A DNA stretch of 64,000 nucleotides from Chamaecyparis obtusa (taxonomy: Eukaryota > Streptophyta > Pinopsida > Cupressales > Cupressaceae), in NCBI GenBank assembly GCA_027943335.1, contig BSBK01002161.1, positions 627,001 to 691,000 of the forward strand, in the 5' to 3' direction. The notes under the pieces were generated by a model. The model was not told the DNA's origin and made no database searches. It was given only the letters and a program-made list of their open reading frames with translations. Every line of letters starts with the position of its first letter. Positions within the stretch are counted from its first letter, which is position 1. Below, piece by piece: positions 34,205 through 45,861 of the stretch. Made by a program: the position numbers and the translations under genes.

Positions 34205-37010
34205 ATGAGTCAGCCTTCAACTAGCGGAGCTTCCATGAGCAATGGATAGAAAGAAAAATATAAAGAAAGCTTCTCAAATGAGTTTCTCACTCTGCTGTCT
34301 GGCTCATCGTAGAATCAAAAGGTTAGTGATGAACTCTTTTCTGATGACCTATCTTATTATAGAGATGCAAAGACTCAGGATGTGTTTGGGATGTGCCTCT
34401 TTAGGTATTTTTATAAGAATGTTGATAGTCGAGTGCATGTGTTGAACCCTTGGAGCTCCAAACTAGCCAGATTGATTGTACCTGATGTTTTTATAGATGT
34501 ATACTTGCTCGTTGCTTTAGCTGACAAACATGACCCTTTATCAAAGATAATTAGGAGAGAGGATGGCTCAGCTTTGGTCACATTTGACAGAAATTCATTC
34601 ATGAGGGCTTTTGGTATCTGTATTCCCATGGCCACAAAAATCAATTTATAGGCCCACACTAATAGATATACTCAAGAATCTATCCTTATGTCAAAGGAGA
34701 TTCAAAGCCATGTTCCACAAGCCAATAGGAACTACATTGCACCAATGGCTAGGACAACCCCTTACTTTTACAAAGACTTACGCTTCTATATGAAGTATAT
34801 TGCTAATGGTTTGTGTAGAGTGCTAGGAGTAGATGGTGGAAAATAACATCTGACATCCTGATGATGGTGTTAGTATCACAAAAAATGCACACAAGAAAAT
34901 GATATGACTACATTGGGTATGTCATTAACATAATGCATGAGGGTTTGGAGGCAATAAGAAAGAGGGAAGCCTCTCCTAGGTTTTTGCATTACTCATTATT
35001 AATGCATTTTATTTTGTTCTACAATTACAACATTATGGAGTTGGATAGCCTATAGCCTCAGATGTCGTGGAATGGTCAACCCAACCTAGTACAGTTTTGG
35101 ATAGGAGCCTGGAGCCGTACTTTCCCTAATTGTGATTTATGTGCTTTTCAAAATTGGATGGTGCAGCCTATCTTGATCAGCCTAGGGTTAAATTTTTCAA
35201 GGCTACTAGTTAAGGCTCTACAACTACTAAGGCCTTGACAATTTGTTGATAAGTGGCCTAAGGATCACAACTGGGGAGACTTCTATTATGAGAAGACTTA
35301 CACAATAATAAGAGTTTATGGATGCCCCCAGCCACCCCATGTTCTACCATTTTTTGTTCCACTAAGAATTACTTTCTTAGAAATTATTTGGCAACTCATG
35401 CTGACTAAAAAAGAGAACTTGGCCCCCCATAGGAAGGGAATATTTACCCCAAGGCATTTCAGAGTATGTAATTTCACCATTCAGAAGAATGCATTCAGCA
35501 AATTGAATGATTGGTTAGGTCAATATAAAATGAATGTTGGGGTGCCAAGGTATGTTGATACAAAGAACTTTATTGTAATGGCTAGGAAATATTACACCCC
35601 TTCCATTCCAATAAGTAATAGACATGAGGATTTTCTAGAGGAGGACATCATCAGAAACATCATTGATGATGATGAGATAGGAAAGATAGCAAGACAATTC
35701 AATTAATTATTGAGACTTGAAAATTTGATGAAAGCCAAGGGACTATCCTTTGGGGGTTTCTACCCTATAGTGCATTATTTACAAAGGCTAGATATGATGA
35801 TGAAAAATTTCCACACATTGGTTAACTCAATTAAGGACCAAATATATGACAAAGACAAGGAGAAGAAGAAACACTCAAAATCAGACTATGAGGATAGTGA
35901 TGGAGGCTATCCAGTGTACAGTCCTCCTGCTTTGGAACAAGGCTCTCCTATTAGGCAATAAGGAGCAGAAAATGTAATAATGGATCTGATAGAGCTTCCT
36001 AGCTCTCAGGATACTAATGAGCCTCCTCCTAAGAAGTAGAAATTGAAAATAGGAGAGTCTTCACAAGAAAGGGCCCCTGAAAGGAAAGGAGACAGAATAA
36101 AGGCTCTTTTTCTAGGAAATAGAGCCCATGATCATAGATTCAGGCAAAAGACTAGAGAAGATAAGAGAAAATAGAGAATGGTAATATAAGAAGTTGAATT
36201 TCCCTTGGTCTTAGGTAATGATGAGAGGATATTAGAACAAGAAGGTTTCTTAAAGGATGATAATTTCTTGAAATCACAATAGTTCAAGAATTTCTTAGTA
36301 TGGCTCAAGCAACAACAGGTTGCATCTACTGTGAAAATCACATAGGAGGGGCAAGTACCTAATGAGGCAGTCTAGGTTTTGAAAGAATATGATCCTAAAT
36401 CTGAAACCATAACTCCTGAGGAAGCTAGGCAATCACTGTTTGAAAGACTAGTAGCAATGTAGTCTATAAGAAATGACATCCTAGAAATAGTCTTGTAAGT
36501 GGGAGTTGAAATTGCAAAGATTGGTGTTGCCTCATCTTTTTTCAAGGGTAAGGCCAATCAAGTTGAGACAAAAATGGCAATGCTTGGACCTGGTTTCAAT
36601 AGGTTCATTCCTCAAATCAAGACAAAGGATGGAGAAGTAAAATGTTTGGATACATGGAGATCAGATTTTTATCTCTTACTGCCTAAGGAAGAGGCTTTCC
36701 TCAAAGATAAAAATGTGCTTGATTTAGATCACTTCAAGATAGTTATGGATGAAGCTATCAAGGCAGAGATGGACTTCAGCAAGTTCATCACAAATATAAA
36801 GTAGATTGTTGATGCAAGATAGGAAAGATAGAAGAAATAAATACAGAGCATTTAGCAGTTCCCGTGGCCAATAGAGGAGCAGGTTACAACATGGGACAAC
36901 ATGACAAGGCCCAAGGTGAATAAGCCTTCATCAGATGACCTTGATGATTTTTATGATGAATGAGCTCCAGTGATGTAGCTGACCTATGAGCATAGGGAGA
37001 GAAACTAATC
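34205..37010 (+). pseudogene. Long reading frame inside the gypsy B LTR, unknown product
   Basis: From MSQPSTSGASMSNG at 34205 to about 37010, roughly 930 codons. It is open in one frame to about 34846, then after one frameshift in a second frame to the end. About twenty stops, most of them TAG. Recognisable stretches: DVFGMCLFRYFYKN, SKLARLIVPDVFIDVYLL, FDRNSFMRAFGI, SLLMHFILFYNYN, FTPRHFRVCNFTIQ, and a charged C-terminal third. I do not recognise a known enzyme or Gag. The layout recalls the plant mobile-element proteins of unknown role, and the second ORF of the copia element at 42472. The start is chosen as the first ATG of the frame. Confidence 0.6.
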
Positions 37011-38016
37011 ATAAAGAGGATGATGTAAGTTAGCTAGTTAAGTGATCATCATTCACACAAAAAATTTCAGCAGTTGCATCTAAATACCTGCAGACAAGGG
37101 TGCAGCTCAAGTGGAGGTTCAGCTTAAAAAGAAACAACTTCTAGCGCTACTTTCCCTCCTTTCTGTTACATGCTTTAACTCTTTTGTATTCTAGTGCAAG
37201 TCACTATCAGAGCCACCCATAGCTTGTTGTATCCTTTTCTCAAGGATCCCAAGGTGGTCTCTCTATATATAGTTATTTCTGACTCACACAAAAAGGTGGT
37301 GAAATACTTATTGTCATAGGAGTTTATAAATTTAGTCTTTGATTCTCAGGAATCCAGTTTTTTCTAAATTTATTGACACAAGAAGTTTATCAATAAAATA
37401 TTCTAAATTTCCATGTATATTTCTTATTGTCTTCATGTATGTTTTTTATTTGTTTGTGTATTTAAATTTTCAAGGCATTTTAGATACATCTTTCTGCAAG
37501 GTAGATAGTGGGGTTGAAGCTTGAGTTCCTTTCAAGGGAGGGATAAATATTGAGTGAGGTCTCTAAGATTTCAATATTTACATATGAATTAGATGATATG
37601 ATTTATGTATTAGAAGATAATTTGGAAGGCATTTTATCTGGGGTTTGGGTGTGTTTGACTTGAGAGATTTTTTGTAGATGTGCATTCATTGACTCTGATG
37701 CCCCAGGATTAGGCACTGGTCTATGCTTATTTTGCAGTTATTTTCATCATCAATCAAATTAAAATGATTTACTTCAAATTGTATGAGTTATATGATTAGA
37801 TTTGTATCAAGTATATAGATCATAATTGTGATATTTGAAGAATTTAATCTTGAGAGGTAATACCCACCTAAAGCTTTAAGCTCAAAGAGAAGAAGTATTG
37901 TAAATCCTTAATACCTTAGTGTTGATCATTGCTGATGTGTCTATTGGGACTACTAGATTTATAAATTAGAGTTTTCTAATTAAGTTTTTGATCATCTACA
38001 ATTTTGAGCACTAACA
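37011..38016 (+). other. LTR region after the ORF, core promoter and U5
   Basis: No gene. TATATATAG at 37264 could be the core promoter, putting the RNA start near 37295 and leaving about 700 bp of R-U5. If so, the long ORF lies in U3. Confidence 0.4.
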
Positions 38017-38020
38017 AAAT

Positions 38021-38035
38021 TGGCGACTCTACTGG
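38021..38035 (+). other. Primer binding site of gypsy B
   Basis: TGGCGACTCTACTGG, close to the Arg-tRNA-type primer site reported for Ogre/Tat elements. Lies four bases after CTAACA. Confidence 0.7.
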
Positions 38036-38219
38036 TGAACTTTCTAAAAATAATTCTGCAATAAATTTGCTAACAGTTCTACTGACAATTTGTTGCTCCA
38101 TATAGAAGACCAGTTTATCAATATATTCCCATTAGTTTCTAGGTGGTGACTCTAAGCTCTCTGTTACCAGTTGCTGGTAAAGGTTTTGTGAATTTTGAGT
38201 TATCTTTTTCCAAAGCAAC

Positions 38220-39557
38220 ATGAGTAAGTCTAGGAATACTAGGTGTTATTACTGGGATCACCTAAAAAAAAAAATAGGTGAGGAACTACATACACCTAGT
38301 AGAAAGCAATGGTCTAGAAGGGGGGCAGCTAGTAGTAATTCTCCTAGACCATCTCAAGAATATATGCCAATTCCCGCCCAAAATGAGATTCCATCTTTTC
38401 CTAAAAATCTTGAATTTCTTAGAAGAATAGATCATGATTCTGTTAGTCCTCCTCAGGAGGATGAATTTATAGATATTGGTTTCTTCCCTGCACAAGAAAA
38501 CCTAGATGAGATAGAATATTCTTCTGCTGCTAACACTGAATCTTATGACTCTAATAAATTGAGGGAAGAAGTTTTGGCTTTGAGAAGAAGGGAGCAGGAA
38601 CAATTCTTAGAAATTACTAAAAGGAAAAAGGAGCGGAAATTTATGAATTACTCATGGAGAAGCAAGAGCTCCTTAGAAAGACAAAGAACAATGAGATCTA
38701 GGAAAATAGTCTGAGACAGAAGGTCACTAGTGTGAATAGTGAGTTATTTGAGGATGTCCAAATCTTGAGACAACAAGTAAATAACAATAAGCCAAACCTT
38801 GAGAAAAGTGAGTTTAAGGGTGAAGGCCATGTCTTGAGATAGTTGCATCCATCAAAAATCAAAAGAAATGAGGATCTCAAGAATAAGGTGATGGGTGCAT
38901 CTAACAAAGGAAAGAAAAAGATAGTTGGGATTAGCATAAATGATTCCAAAAGGAATGATGCTAATCCTGCTGCAATATCTCAAGCTATCTTAGACCTAGA
39001 AAAGGCTAGAAAAGCCAAAGAAGATTTGGCCATTCAATTAAAAAAGCTAGAGTTAGAAGTTGTTGCAGATGAGATGAAGAAGAAAATTGCCTTCCTTCAT
39101 ACAAATATGAATAAAAATGCTAGTAGTTCAATCCCTGTTGTCAGTGGGAAAATACCACATAATCAGTCTATTGGTCCTTTGCCTAACACCCAAACTTCTA
39201 TCTCCAATCAAATCGTCCAAGGATCACTTCAAAATGTAAGTCATAATGTCCCTTTGAATGGTAATCTTGCTAGAAATATTGTACAACAAAATATTGGAGG
39301 AGGTGGAGCCCAAGCTTCATAGAATATTCAAAGGAGGCCAGTTCATCTAGAGAGATACAAGCCATTGTTCTTTGATGGTATTCTCAGCCATTCAAATATC
39401 ATCCCAACTAAGGTAAGAGACAAGATCCCTAGGTTTACTGGCAATAATGTTATTACATGTGAAGAGTACCTCAAGTCTTTTACTGATAAAATAAATGATT
39501 ATGAGATTGAGTGTGAGGATGTTGTTATGAAACTTTTTGTTCAATCTTTAATAAAAG
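38220..39557 (+). pseudogene. Gypsy B Gag, N-terminal part
   Basis: Starts MSKSRNTRCYYWDHLKKKI. A coiled, charged middle (DLEKARKAKEDLAIQLKKLE) follows after a frameshift between 38700 and 38843. The Gag core then begins (DKIPRFTGNNVITCEEYLKSF, MKLFVQSLIK) and stops at 39557, where the copia LTR interrupts it after codon AAA plus G. Confidence 0.78.
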
Positions 39558-39608
39558 TGTTGGCATTAAGCAGAATTACCACTAGTGACAACACTTATTT
39601 GCATTCTC

Positions 39609-39893
39609 AGTGCAAACCGAGCAGAACAGAGCAAACTGAGCAGAACAGTGCAAACCGAGCAGAACAGTGCAAACCGAGCAGAACAGTGCAAACCGAGCAG
39701 ACAGTGCAAACCGAGCAGACAGTGCAAACTGAGCAGACAGTGCAAACCGAGCAGACAGTGCAAACCAAGTAGACAGTGCAAACTGAGCAGACAGTGCAAA
39801 CCGAGCAAACAGTGCAAACCGAGCAAGATAGTGCAAACCGAGCAAGTTAGTACAAACCAAGCAGGATAGTGTAAACCAAGTAACATCATGTCT
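39609..39893 (+). repeat. 18-19 bp minisatellite in 5' LTR
   Basis: About 15 units of CAGTGCAAACCGAGCAGA and variants. The 3' LTR (45912-46142) has about 12. Confidence 0.9.
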
Positions 39894-40130
39894 ACCGAGT
39901 CACCAGTATTTACCGAGTTCAAAACCTACCGAGTGGTTAGTATGAACCGTGCCTTCACTTCTACCGAGTGCATGATGATGCCGAGTAATGCAGTGGACGC
40001 CGAGTATCAGAAAGTCACTAAATTAGTTTGCAGGAACCATGTAACCATACTTGGGCCGACTTAGTAGCACTTATGTTTATTTATCAAGCTGACTTTGTAA
40101 TTGTAATTATAATTAATTATTTAAGACTTG

Positions 40131-40138
40131 TATATAAA
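40131..40138 (+). promoter_or_regulatory. TATA box, 5' LTR of copia element
   Basis: TATATAAA; repeated at 46381-46388 in the 3' LTR. Confidence 0.6.
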
Positions 40139-40710
40139 CAATGTTGTAAAGATGTCAAGATGTAATTTTATGAGTATGTATGTGAATAAAAAGAAAAGTC
40201 AGAGATAAGCAAATTACAAAGGGCTTCAGCAGTATAAGGAATAGCAAAGACAAATTCATCACAGAAGGTGATCAGTACATCAGTGAATCTCAATCAGCAA
40301 TCCAGTTGCAAAGCAAGAGATCTACTGTTTCATCCTAACAGGTGAATCAGTACTAAAATCCTTTAACCGGGTAGACTTAACAGTCTTTTGTAAAATCTCT
40401 TTACCGAGTGCATACTTCATTGTATGTTTGTAAATCCTTTAACAAGGTGGATTTAGCAATCCTTATTACTCCTAATAGGGAAGATCATCAGAAGTGATCA
40501 AATTGTAAGCCTTAACCGGCCAACTTTATTCTGCAGTATTAAAGCTTTGTGGGTTTCATCCCCACCCCAGTTTTACTTTCTTTTTGGAAGGTTTCTAGGT
40601 AACCAAATCTATGTGTCATTATTGTGAATGCTTTTAAGTTTCATGCTTTCTGTATGCAAAGGTTAAAGTAAATTACATGTTAATACATCTGTAATTGAAA
40701 GAAAATTTGG

Positions 40711-40743
40711 AGTTACTGATTCACCCCTCCCCTCTCAGTAACT
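40711..40743 (+). repeat. LTR-end hairpin, non-autonomous copia 5' LTR
   Basis: Arms AGTTACTGA (40711-40719) and TCAGTAACT (40735-40743), perfect 9-bp pairing. Repeated at 46961-46993 in the 3' LTR. Confidence 0.85.
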
Positions 40744-40771
40744 CAGTTAATTCCTAAATATTTCCAACAAT

Positions 40772-40783
40772 TGGTATCAGAGC
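40772..40783 (+). other. Primer binding site of the copia element
   Basis: TGGTATCAGAGC, complementary to the initiator Met tRNA 3' end, two bases after the LTR. Confidence 0.9.
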
Positions 40784-40835
40784 AGCATTGGATCTCAAGA
40801 CAAAGCTTAACTAGCTTGAGCAAAGATCCAGGACA

Positions 40836-42029
40836 ATGGAGGTATTCAAACTGAACAAGGTGATTGAAAATGAAAAGCTAGATCTGGAAATGGCCATAGC
40901 TAAACTTAAAGAAGTGAAAGAACATCTTTCCCAATCCCTAAGAAGAAGGAAGGAACTTGCAAATCAGATGAATGATCAGAATTACATTGAAGAAAAGATT
41001 GAAGATCTTTTTCGCTCAAATAGCTCAGATGAAGCAAACAATGCTGTCAAAGAACTCCTAGAAAAGAATGGGTCTCTGTAGGAAGAAGTGAGAAAATTAA
41101 AAAGAGAACAAGAGCTACACTCTACAAGATTTTGTGAGATCTTGGAACAAAGAAACAAGTTGAAAGATGAATTAGATGGAAGGAACATTGAAGTCCAAAA
41201 TAAAACCCTTCAGCTAGAAAACCTAATTGATCAGATCTCTCATACAAATGAGGAAATTCTGAATCTAAGATCAGAAATAGAAAGCACAAGAGAAGAACTA
41301 AGATCTGAAAAGGAAATCAATCTAAGATTGGTGGATGACCTAAACGCTGAAAAACAAATCAATGAAGGAATGCTGAAAAGTCAAGAAGACTTGAATCAGC
41401 TGTATGAGCGAAATCTTCATAGGAAAAAAGGAAAAGTAGGACTTGGATACAAAGGAGAAGGTGAATCTTCTAAGCAAGGTACTCAAAGGAATCAGAAACC
41501 TACTTGTAATCACTGTGGTAAAATAGGACATACTTCAAATAAATGTTGGAACAATGAAAAATCAGAATTCAATGGAAAATGTTACAACTGCAATCAACCT
41601 GGTCACAAAGCAAATGAATGCAGGGAAAAACCAAGATTCAGAGGTAATTGTCACAAATGCAACAAACAAGGTCACAAGGCATTCGAGTGCAGATCCAAAA
41701 TATTCAATCCAGCAGAACAAATTATGAAAGCAATGTTTGGATGGGACTACAACACCTGGTGTAGATGTCATTACTATGGAGAATATGGACACATTGGCAT
41801 GAATTGCATAAAACATCATCTAAGGAAAAGAGATACTACCGTAAGATGCTTCAAATGCACTAAACTCGGTCACATAGCTAGAAACTGCATGAATGCTAGT
41901 GAAGTTGAAGATGGAAAGAAGAATGAAGCAACTAAGGTCAGGAAATAGGTGAGACAAAAATGGATTCCTAAATCTACCGAGCAAACCAGTCCAAGTAATG
42001 GAATGGGTGGCTCTACCGACTCAAACTAA
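40836..42029 (+). pseudogene. Copia-type Gag with five zinc knuckles
   Basis: One frame of 397 codons from ATG 40836 to TAA 42027-42029, broken only by TAG at 41079 and 41946. The first half is charged and predicted coiled coil (EKLDLEMAIAKLKEVKEH, then more heptads to about residue 190). Then come five CCHC knuckles at 41505, 41580, 41649, 41766 and 41847. The fourth has Tyr for the second Cys (CHYYGEYGHIGMNC). The tail VRQKWIPKS is typical just before copia pol. Here no pol follows. Gag would package the RNA; the row of five knuckles is more than the one or two of ordinary copia Gag. Confidence 0.88.
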
Positions 42030-42471
42030 ATTTCCAAGAAAGCACTGGAACTGAATTCTCATAGACCAATCTCAAGCAGTTCCAGAACCGAATTAAAAGA
42101 AAGATCTAAATCAACATGCAAGATGTAGTAAGATCACAGGAAGGTCGGTATCAATCTTTACCAAGCAAGGTCGGTACCAGTCTTTACCGAGCAAGGTCGG
42201 TACCAGTCTTTACCGAGCGAGGTCGGAGCAATATGAATTCTCAAGTTCACCGAGTTGCGAAGTCTTTACCGAGCAATTAATTCTTAGTGGGTGACAGTCT
42301 GTCAGAATTCATACCCTAATTTGTACTGAGCATTAATGACAGAGTTGTAAACAAAAGGCAAGTAATCGAACTCATTCTTCACCGCGAACCTTTAGCACTT
42401 TGAGAGCAGAAAATTTCAAGAGCAACTCAGCGATTCAATACTTTTGCGAAAGGAATTTTCTGTGAGCTACC
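42030..42471 (+). other. Spacer between gag and second ORF
   Basis: No gene. Contains three 26-bp tandem units (42141-42218) of AAGGTCGGTACCAGTCTTTA plus CCGAGC and a partial fourth. Confidence 0.8.
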
Positions 42472-45400
42472 ATGGCATCATCCAGCACTTCAGTGAAGAA
42501 AGGATCAAAAATGTTAGTCCAAGGGGAATGGAAAGCACCAGATTTCAAGATTGTGCCCGCAATTGCAGCAGCCCTAGATCTGAATGGAGCTCAATCTTAG
42601 ATTCCTCCTAAGGTACTACTTATTAATGATATTCACAATCATTTCAACTGTTCAATTCAAGAAATGGGAAATCTAGAGCTAGATATTGTGCGTAAGGAAC
42701 TGTGTGTGGATGGTATTCTCAAACCCGAGCACAAAAATCTGGAAGATAAGGGATTAGTTCACATTGCACATTTGCCTCGAAACTTTCAGGAGAAATGGGT
42801 TAGATACATTCTCAGCCGTGTACATGATGGCAAGATTTGGCTTGAGCAACCCATAGAGATCACAAAGAAGATGATTCATCAAATCACCGGTCTTCCCATG
42901 TTGAACAAAGCAAAAACTACCAAAACCCTAGGTCGGACGGAACTAGAGAAGAAAACCCTAGCCGAGTGGGACGGTAGAGGCATGAAAGTTAGCAGCATTA
43001 TCGATGCTGAACTTAGGTTTGGTACACACATAATTGCCCATAAGATTTATAGTTCAAGTCGATAGAATAGTGTCTCTTGTGAAGCTATTGACCTAGCATA
43101 CAAAGTGGTCAAGAATAACTTAACATTTGACCTAGCAGACTTATTGTTAAAGCAGTTTAACAAAAACATGGAAAGCATTCAAACTTCCAAAAACAATCCA
43201 TGTAAGTTTGGATCCTTATTGGTCTGTTTATTCTTCTATGCTCAGAAATTCTTCCCTTCTAAAGGAAAAGTTGTATGGAGAAAAGATGTACCAGTCCTTT
43301 ATGAAATAAATGAATACATCTTAGAAATGGGTGAAAATTTTGAAAGCATCATGGATAATTATTTTGAGTCTTTCAAAGAGAAAATGAATGACAGATTCTG
43401 GATTCCATAGAAGTTGGTGGAAGATTACAAGGATGACATTTGTTTTATGGTGGATTGTGACAATGTATATATTCAAGCAGCTAAACTGAGGACTGTATAT
43501 GTAAAACCTCTTCCTTATGAGGTAAATATTGATGAAACCAAGAATATCATTGAAGCTCTTCTCAATTAGCCTGTCAATCCCAAAGCTCCATATTTTGGAA
43601 CATATGATGAAGCTAAGGTGAGAATTGAACTAAGCATAAAGCTTCCACAGGTGGTAAACAAAGGAAAGAAGAGGATAGCCAAAATGCAAATGCTAACTGA
43701 GGACAAAGGAGAAAAAGATGAAGAAGAAGAGGAAAAGGATGAGAAAATAGAGGAACCAGAACCTGCAAAGAAGAAAGGAAAGGTATTCATCACTAAGGTA
43801 CCTAAGCCTCCCACTGCTGTATTTACAAGGAGAAGTGCAAGAGGTAAGGCAGACAAGGCAGACAAGGCAGATGAAGACATAGTATTCAAAAGGCCTCCTC
43901 TAAACTTTCAAGAGAGGATCAAACTTTTTAGAGACGGATCAGGATCTGGAGTAAGTAACATAAAATATTTTAAATATGAAACAAGAACAGAAACAGAACA
44001 GAAGGAAATAGAAGATGCTGTTATTGAAAAGATGGGACAGTGGAAATACTCTCCTGAAGAAATAGCCCCACAGGTTCCAGCAGTCTTATTAAATCCAATA
44101 AAAATGAGATGGAGCAATGCCAAGCAAACTGTAAAAGACATATTTGATCAAACCCTGAGACAGTTAATGCCAAGCTTGAAAAATGATGAAGTAAAGAAGG
44201 CATTAAAAGAAAATGAAAATAAGATGACACTAAGGTTCAATACTTGTTTGATTCTGATCAACAATATTGAATCAGTTGTGAAGGCTACAAATGCCACATG
44301 GAAAAACATATACCATCTTCACCAACCGAGTACTGAAATAGTCATAATAAAAGACATTGAAGATGACAGTGATGAACAAGAAGAAGCCACTGAGGTAGAT
44401 GATACTATGAGGATAGCAGCAGAAGTCATTGCTTCCCTTCCTACCTCTCCAGTAAAAGTTTCTACATCTAGCCCGGAGACACCTTCAAGCATGGTTGTGA
44501 CAACTTCTACATTTGTCCAATCATCTATAGCAACAACAGAAGCAACTACCATTTCTTCTACTGAGTTGCAATCTCCCACATCATCAAGTTTTCTAGCAGT
44601 AAGTTTTCCAATTTTTGAATCTACAAGTGTAAATATTTTAAGTTCTCCAATAGAAAGTATACCAGTCTCTATAGCCAACCCTACTATATCTACTGTCACT
44701 ACTACTAAGGCATTAAGTACAGATAAGCCTAAGGCTCTACCGAGTATAAAATTTTTGGGTAAGAATATAGTAGAGGATATAGACTTAGATGAAGAAATAG
44801 AGATTCCAACATTAGATTTTGCAAATCTATCAGCGGGCCAAATGCAAAATATAGGTGAAATCCTTCAAAGGAAAGCAAAGCAAAAGAAGCTTAAAGAGGA
44901 GAGAGACAAGGAATATCAAATCATCAAGGATGCTAAGGAAATTTTGTCTGATGCATTAGGTATTAAAGTAGACTCCTCCCAACATGTTTTGCTACAATTA
45001 GCAGAAGCAGTTAATAAATACAATGAGGATTCATCTGGGATAGAAAAGTTAGTTGAAAGAGCTGAGAAGAGATTCAACAATAAAGTTCTTGAGCACATTG
45101 CTCAGCACATAGCTATTAACCAAGTAGAATTATCTTCAGTTTTGTCAAACATTGAATGTACCTATTCGAATGCTACCTCTCTTTTGGCCAGATTGTGCAA
45201 TATTGCCGAGTTCACAAAGGATGTCACGGATAAAATGAATAAAATGGATGAGGATATGAAGATTAGCATACAGAAGCTACAACTTGAACCAAGTTCAAGC
45301 TCTGCTCATCACATGAAAATCTCATACCTATCAAATATGCAGTCAGATCTACTGAAAGAAGACACAAGGATCCGGTCCACACTGCTAGACATCCAACACA

Positions 45401-45624
45401 TGATCCTTCCCATCATGAATACAATGTATAAGCACACTGAACATTCCAAAACATTGATTCATGACAATCAGTTCTCTATAGCAGATCACATGATTGAACT
45501 CTCTGCAGAAGTCCAAATTGCAATCCAAACATGCAAGATTCTGCAAGAAAGTTGGGACAGAACCCTGGCACTAATAATGAAGGTACATTCTGATTTTCTA
45601 TCAAATTTTGGATTCTCTCTGTAA
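42472..45624 (+). pseudogene. 1,051-codon frame of unknown function replacing pol
   Basis: Starts MASSSTSVKKGSKMLVQGEW at 42472 and ends GFSL before TAA 45622-45624. It is a single frame with no indel, broken only by four TAG codons (42598, 43063, 43408, 43567). N-terminal third: EKWVRYILSRVHDGKIWL, ITKKMIHQITGLPML, then FGSLLVCLFFYAQKFF. The middle is a basic/acidic patch (KGKKRIAKMQ, long Glu-Lys run), a Ser/Thr-rich stretch near 44440-44700, and a C-terminal helical part rich in Gln, Leu and Lys. No RT, integrase or protease motif. The ITGLP region resembles the putative plant transposon protein family, but only by eye. Function unknown. Confidence 0.8.
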
Positions 45625-45861
45625 ATCACTTGTATATGCACCTTTGGCATTATCACCAAAAAGGGGGAGATATGTATAGAGGGAGATATATGTATAGAAG
45701 AAGATTTGTATAGAAAAAGTTAGCACATTGAAAGGGGGAGACAATGTATAAAGCCCTATAACAAAGACAAATTTTGAAAAATCAAAACAAAACTCAGCAT
45801 GATTCATGTATATAAGTTTTGGCCAATAAGTGTTTTTGTCACTAATGCCAAAGGAGGAGAT
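45625..45861 (+). other. 3' untranslated region and polypurine tract of the copia element
   Basis: Noncoding with several GGGGGAGA stretches (45661-45671, 45735-45741) before the true tract AAAGGAGGAGAT (45850-45861). The left arm of the boundary inverted repeat is 45834-45851. Confidence 0.75.

Larger units (their letters stand above)
31937..38016 (+). repeat. Gypsy B 5' LTR, about 6.1 kb
   Basis: From TGTTGG (31937) to CTAACA (38016), followed after four bases by the primer site. The left end is fixed by the direct repeat 31937-33092 against 52720-53869. The right end rests on the primer site and CTAACA. It contains a degenerate motif array (32190-33920), a long reading frame (34205-37010) and a TATA-like box near 37264. 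Confidence 0.75.
39558..40769 (+). repeat. 5' LTR of the non-autonomous copia element
   Basis: 1,212 bp, TGTTGG to CCAACA. Contains a minisatellite (39609-39893, about 15 units), one GCCGAC (40055), a TATA box (40131) and the LTR-end hairpin (40711-40743). Confidence 0.95.

Noticed and set aside
38286..38949. Minus-strand frames opposite gypsy B gag
   Set aside because: Shadows of the gag coding frame with no motif of their own.
39609..39893. CRISPR-like direct repeats
   Set aside because: Units are head to tail with no unique spacers, inside a plant LTR.
39566..39922. Open frames of 90-118 residues on both strands with LLGLHC or PSRQCK repeats
   Set aside because: They only read through the LTR minisatellite, whose 18-bp units keep all frames open. 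The same happens at 45870-46172.
40772..40783. Possible tRNA fragment (TGGTATCAGAGC)
   Set aside because: It is the primer binding site next to the LTR end. No tRNA cloverleaf surrounds it; the same holds for 17311.
42472..43570. Programmed readthrough of TAG to explain the amber codons
   Set aside because: TAG also interrupts clearly dead domains in every family here and occurs at Gln positions, so decay explains it better. A family consensus would settle it.
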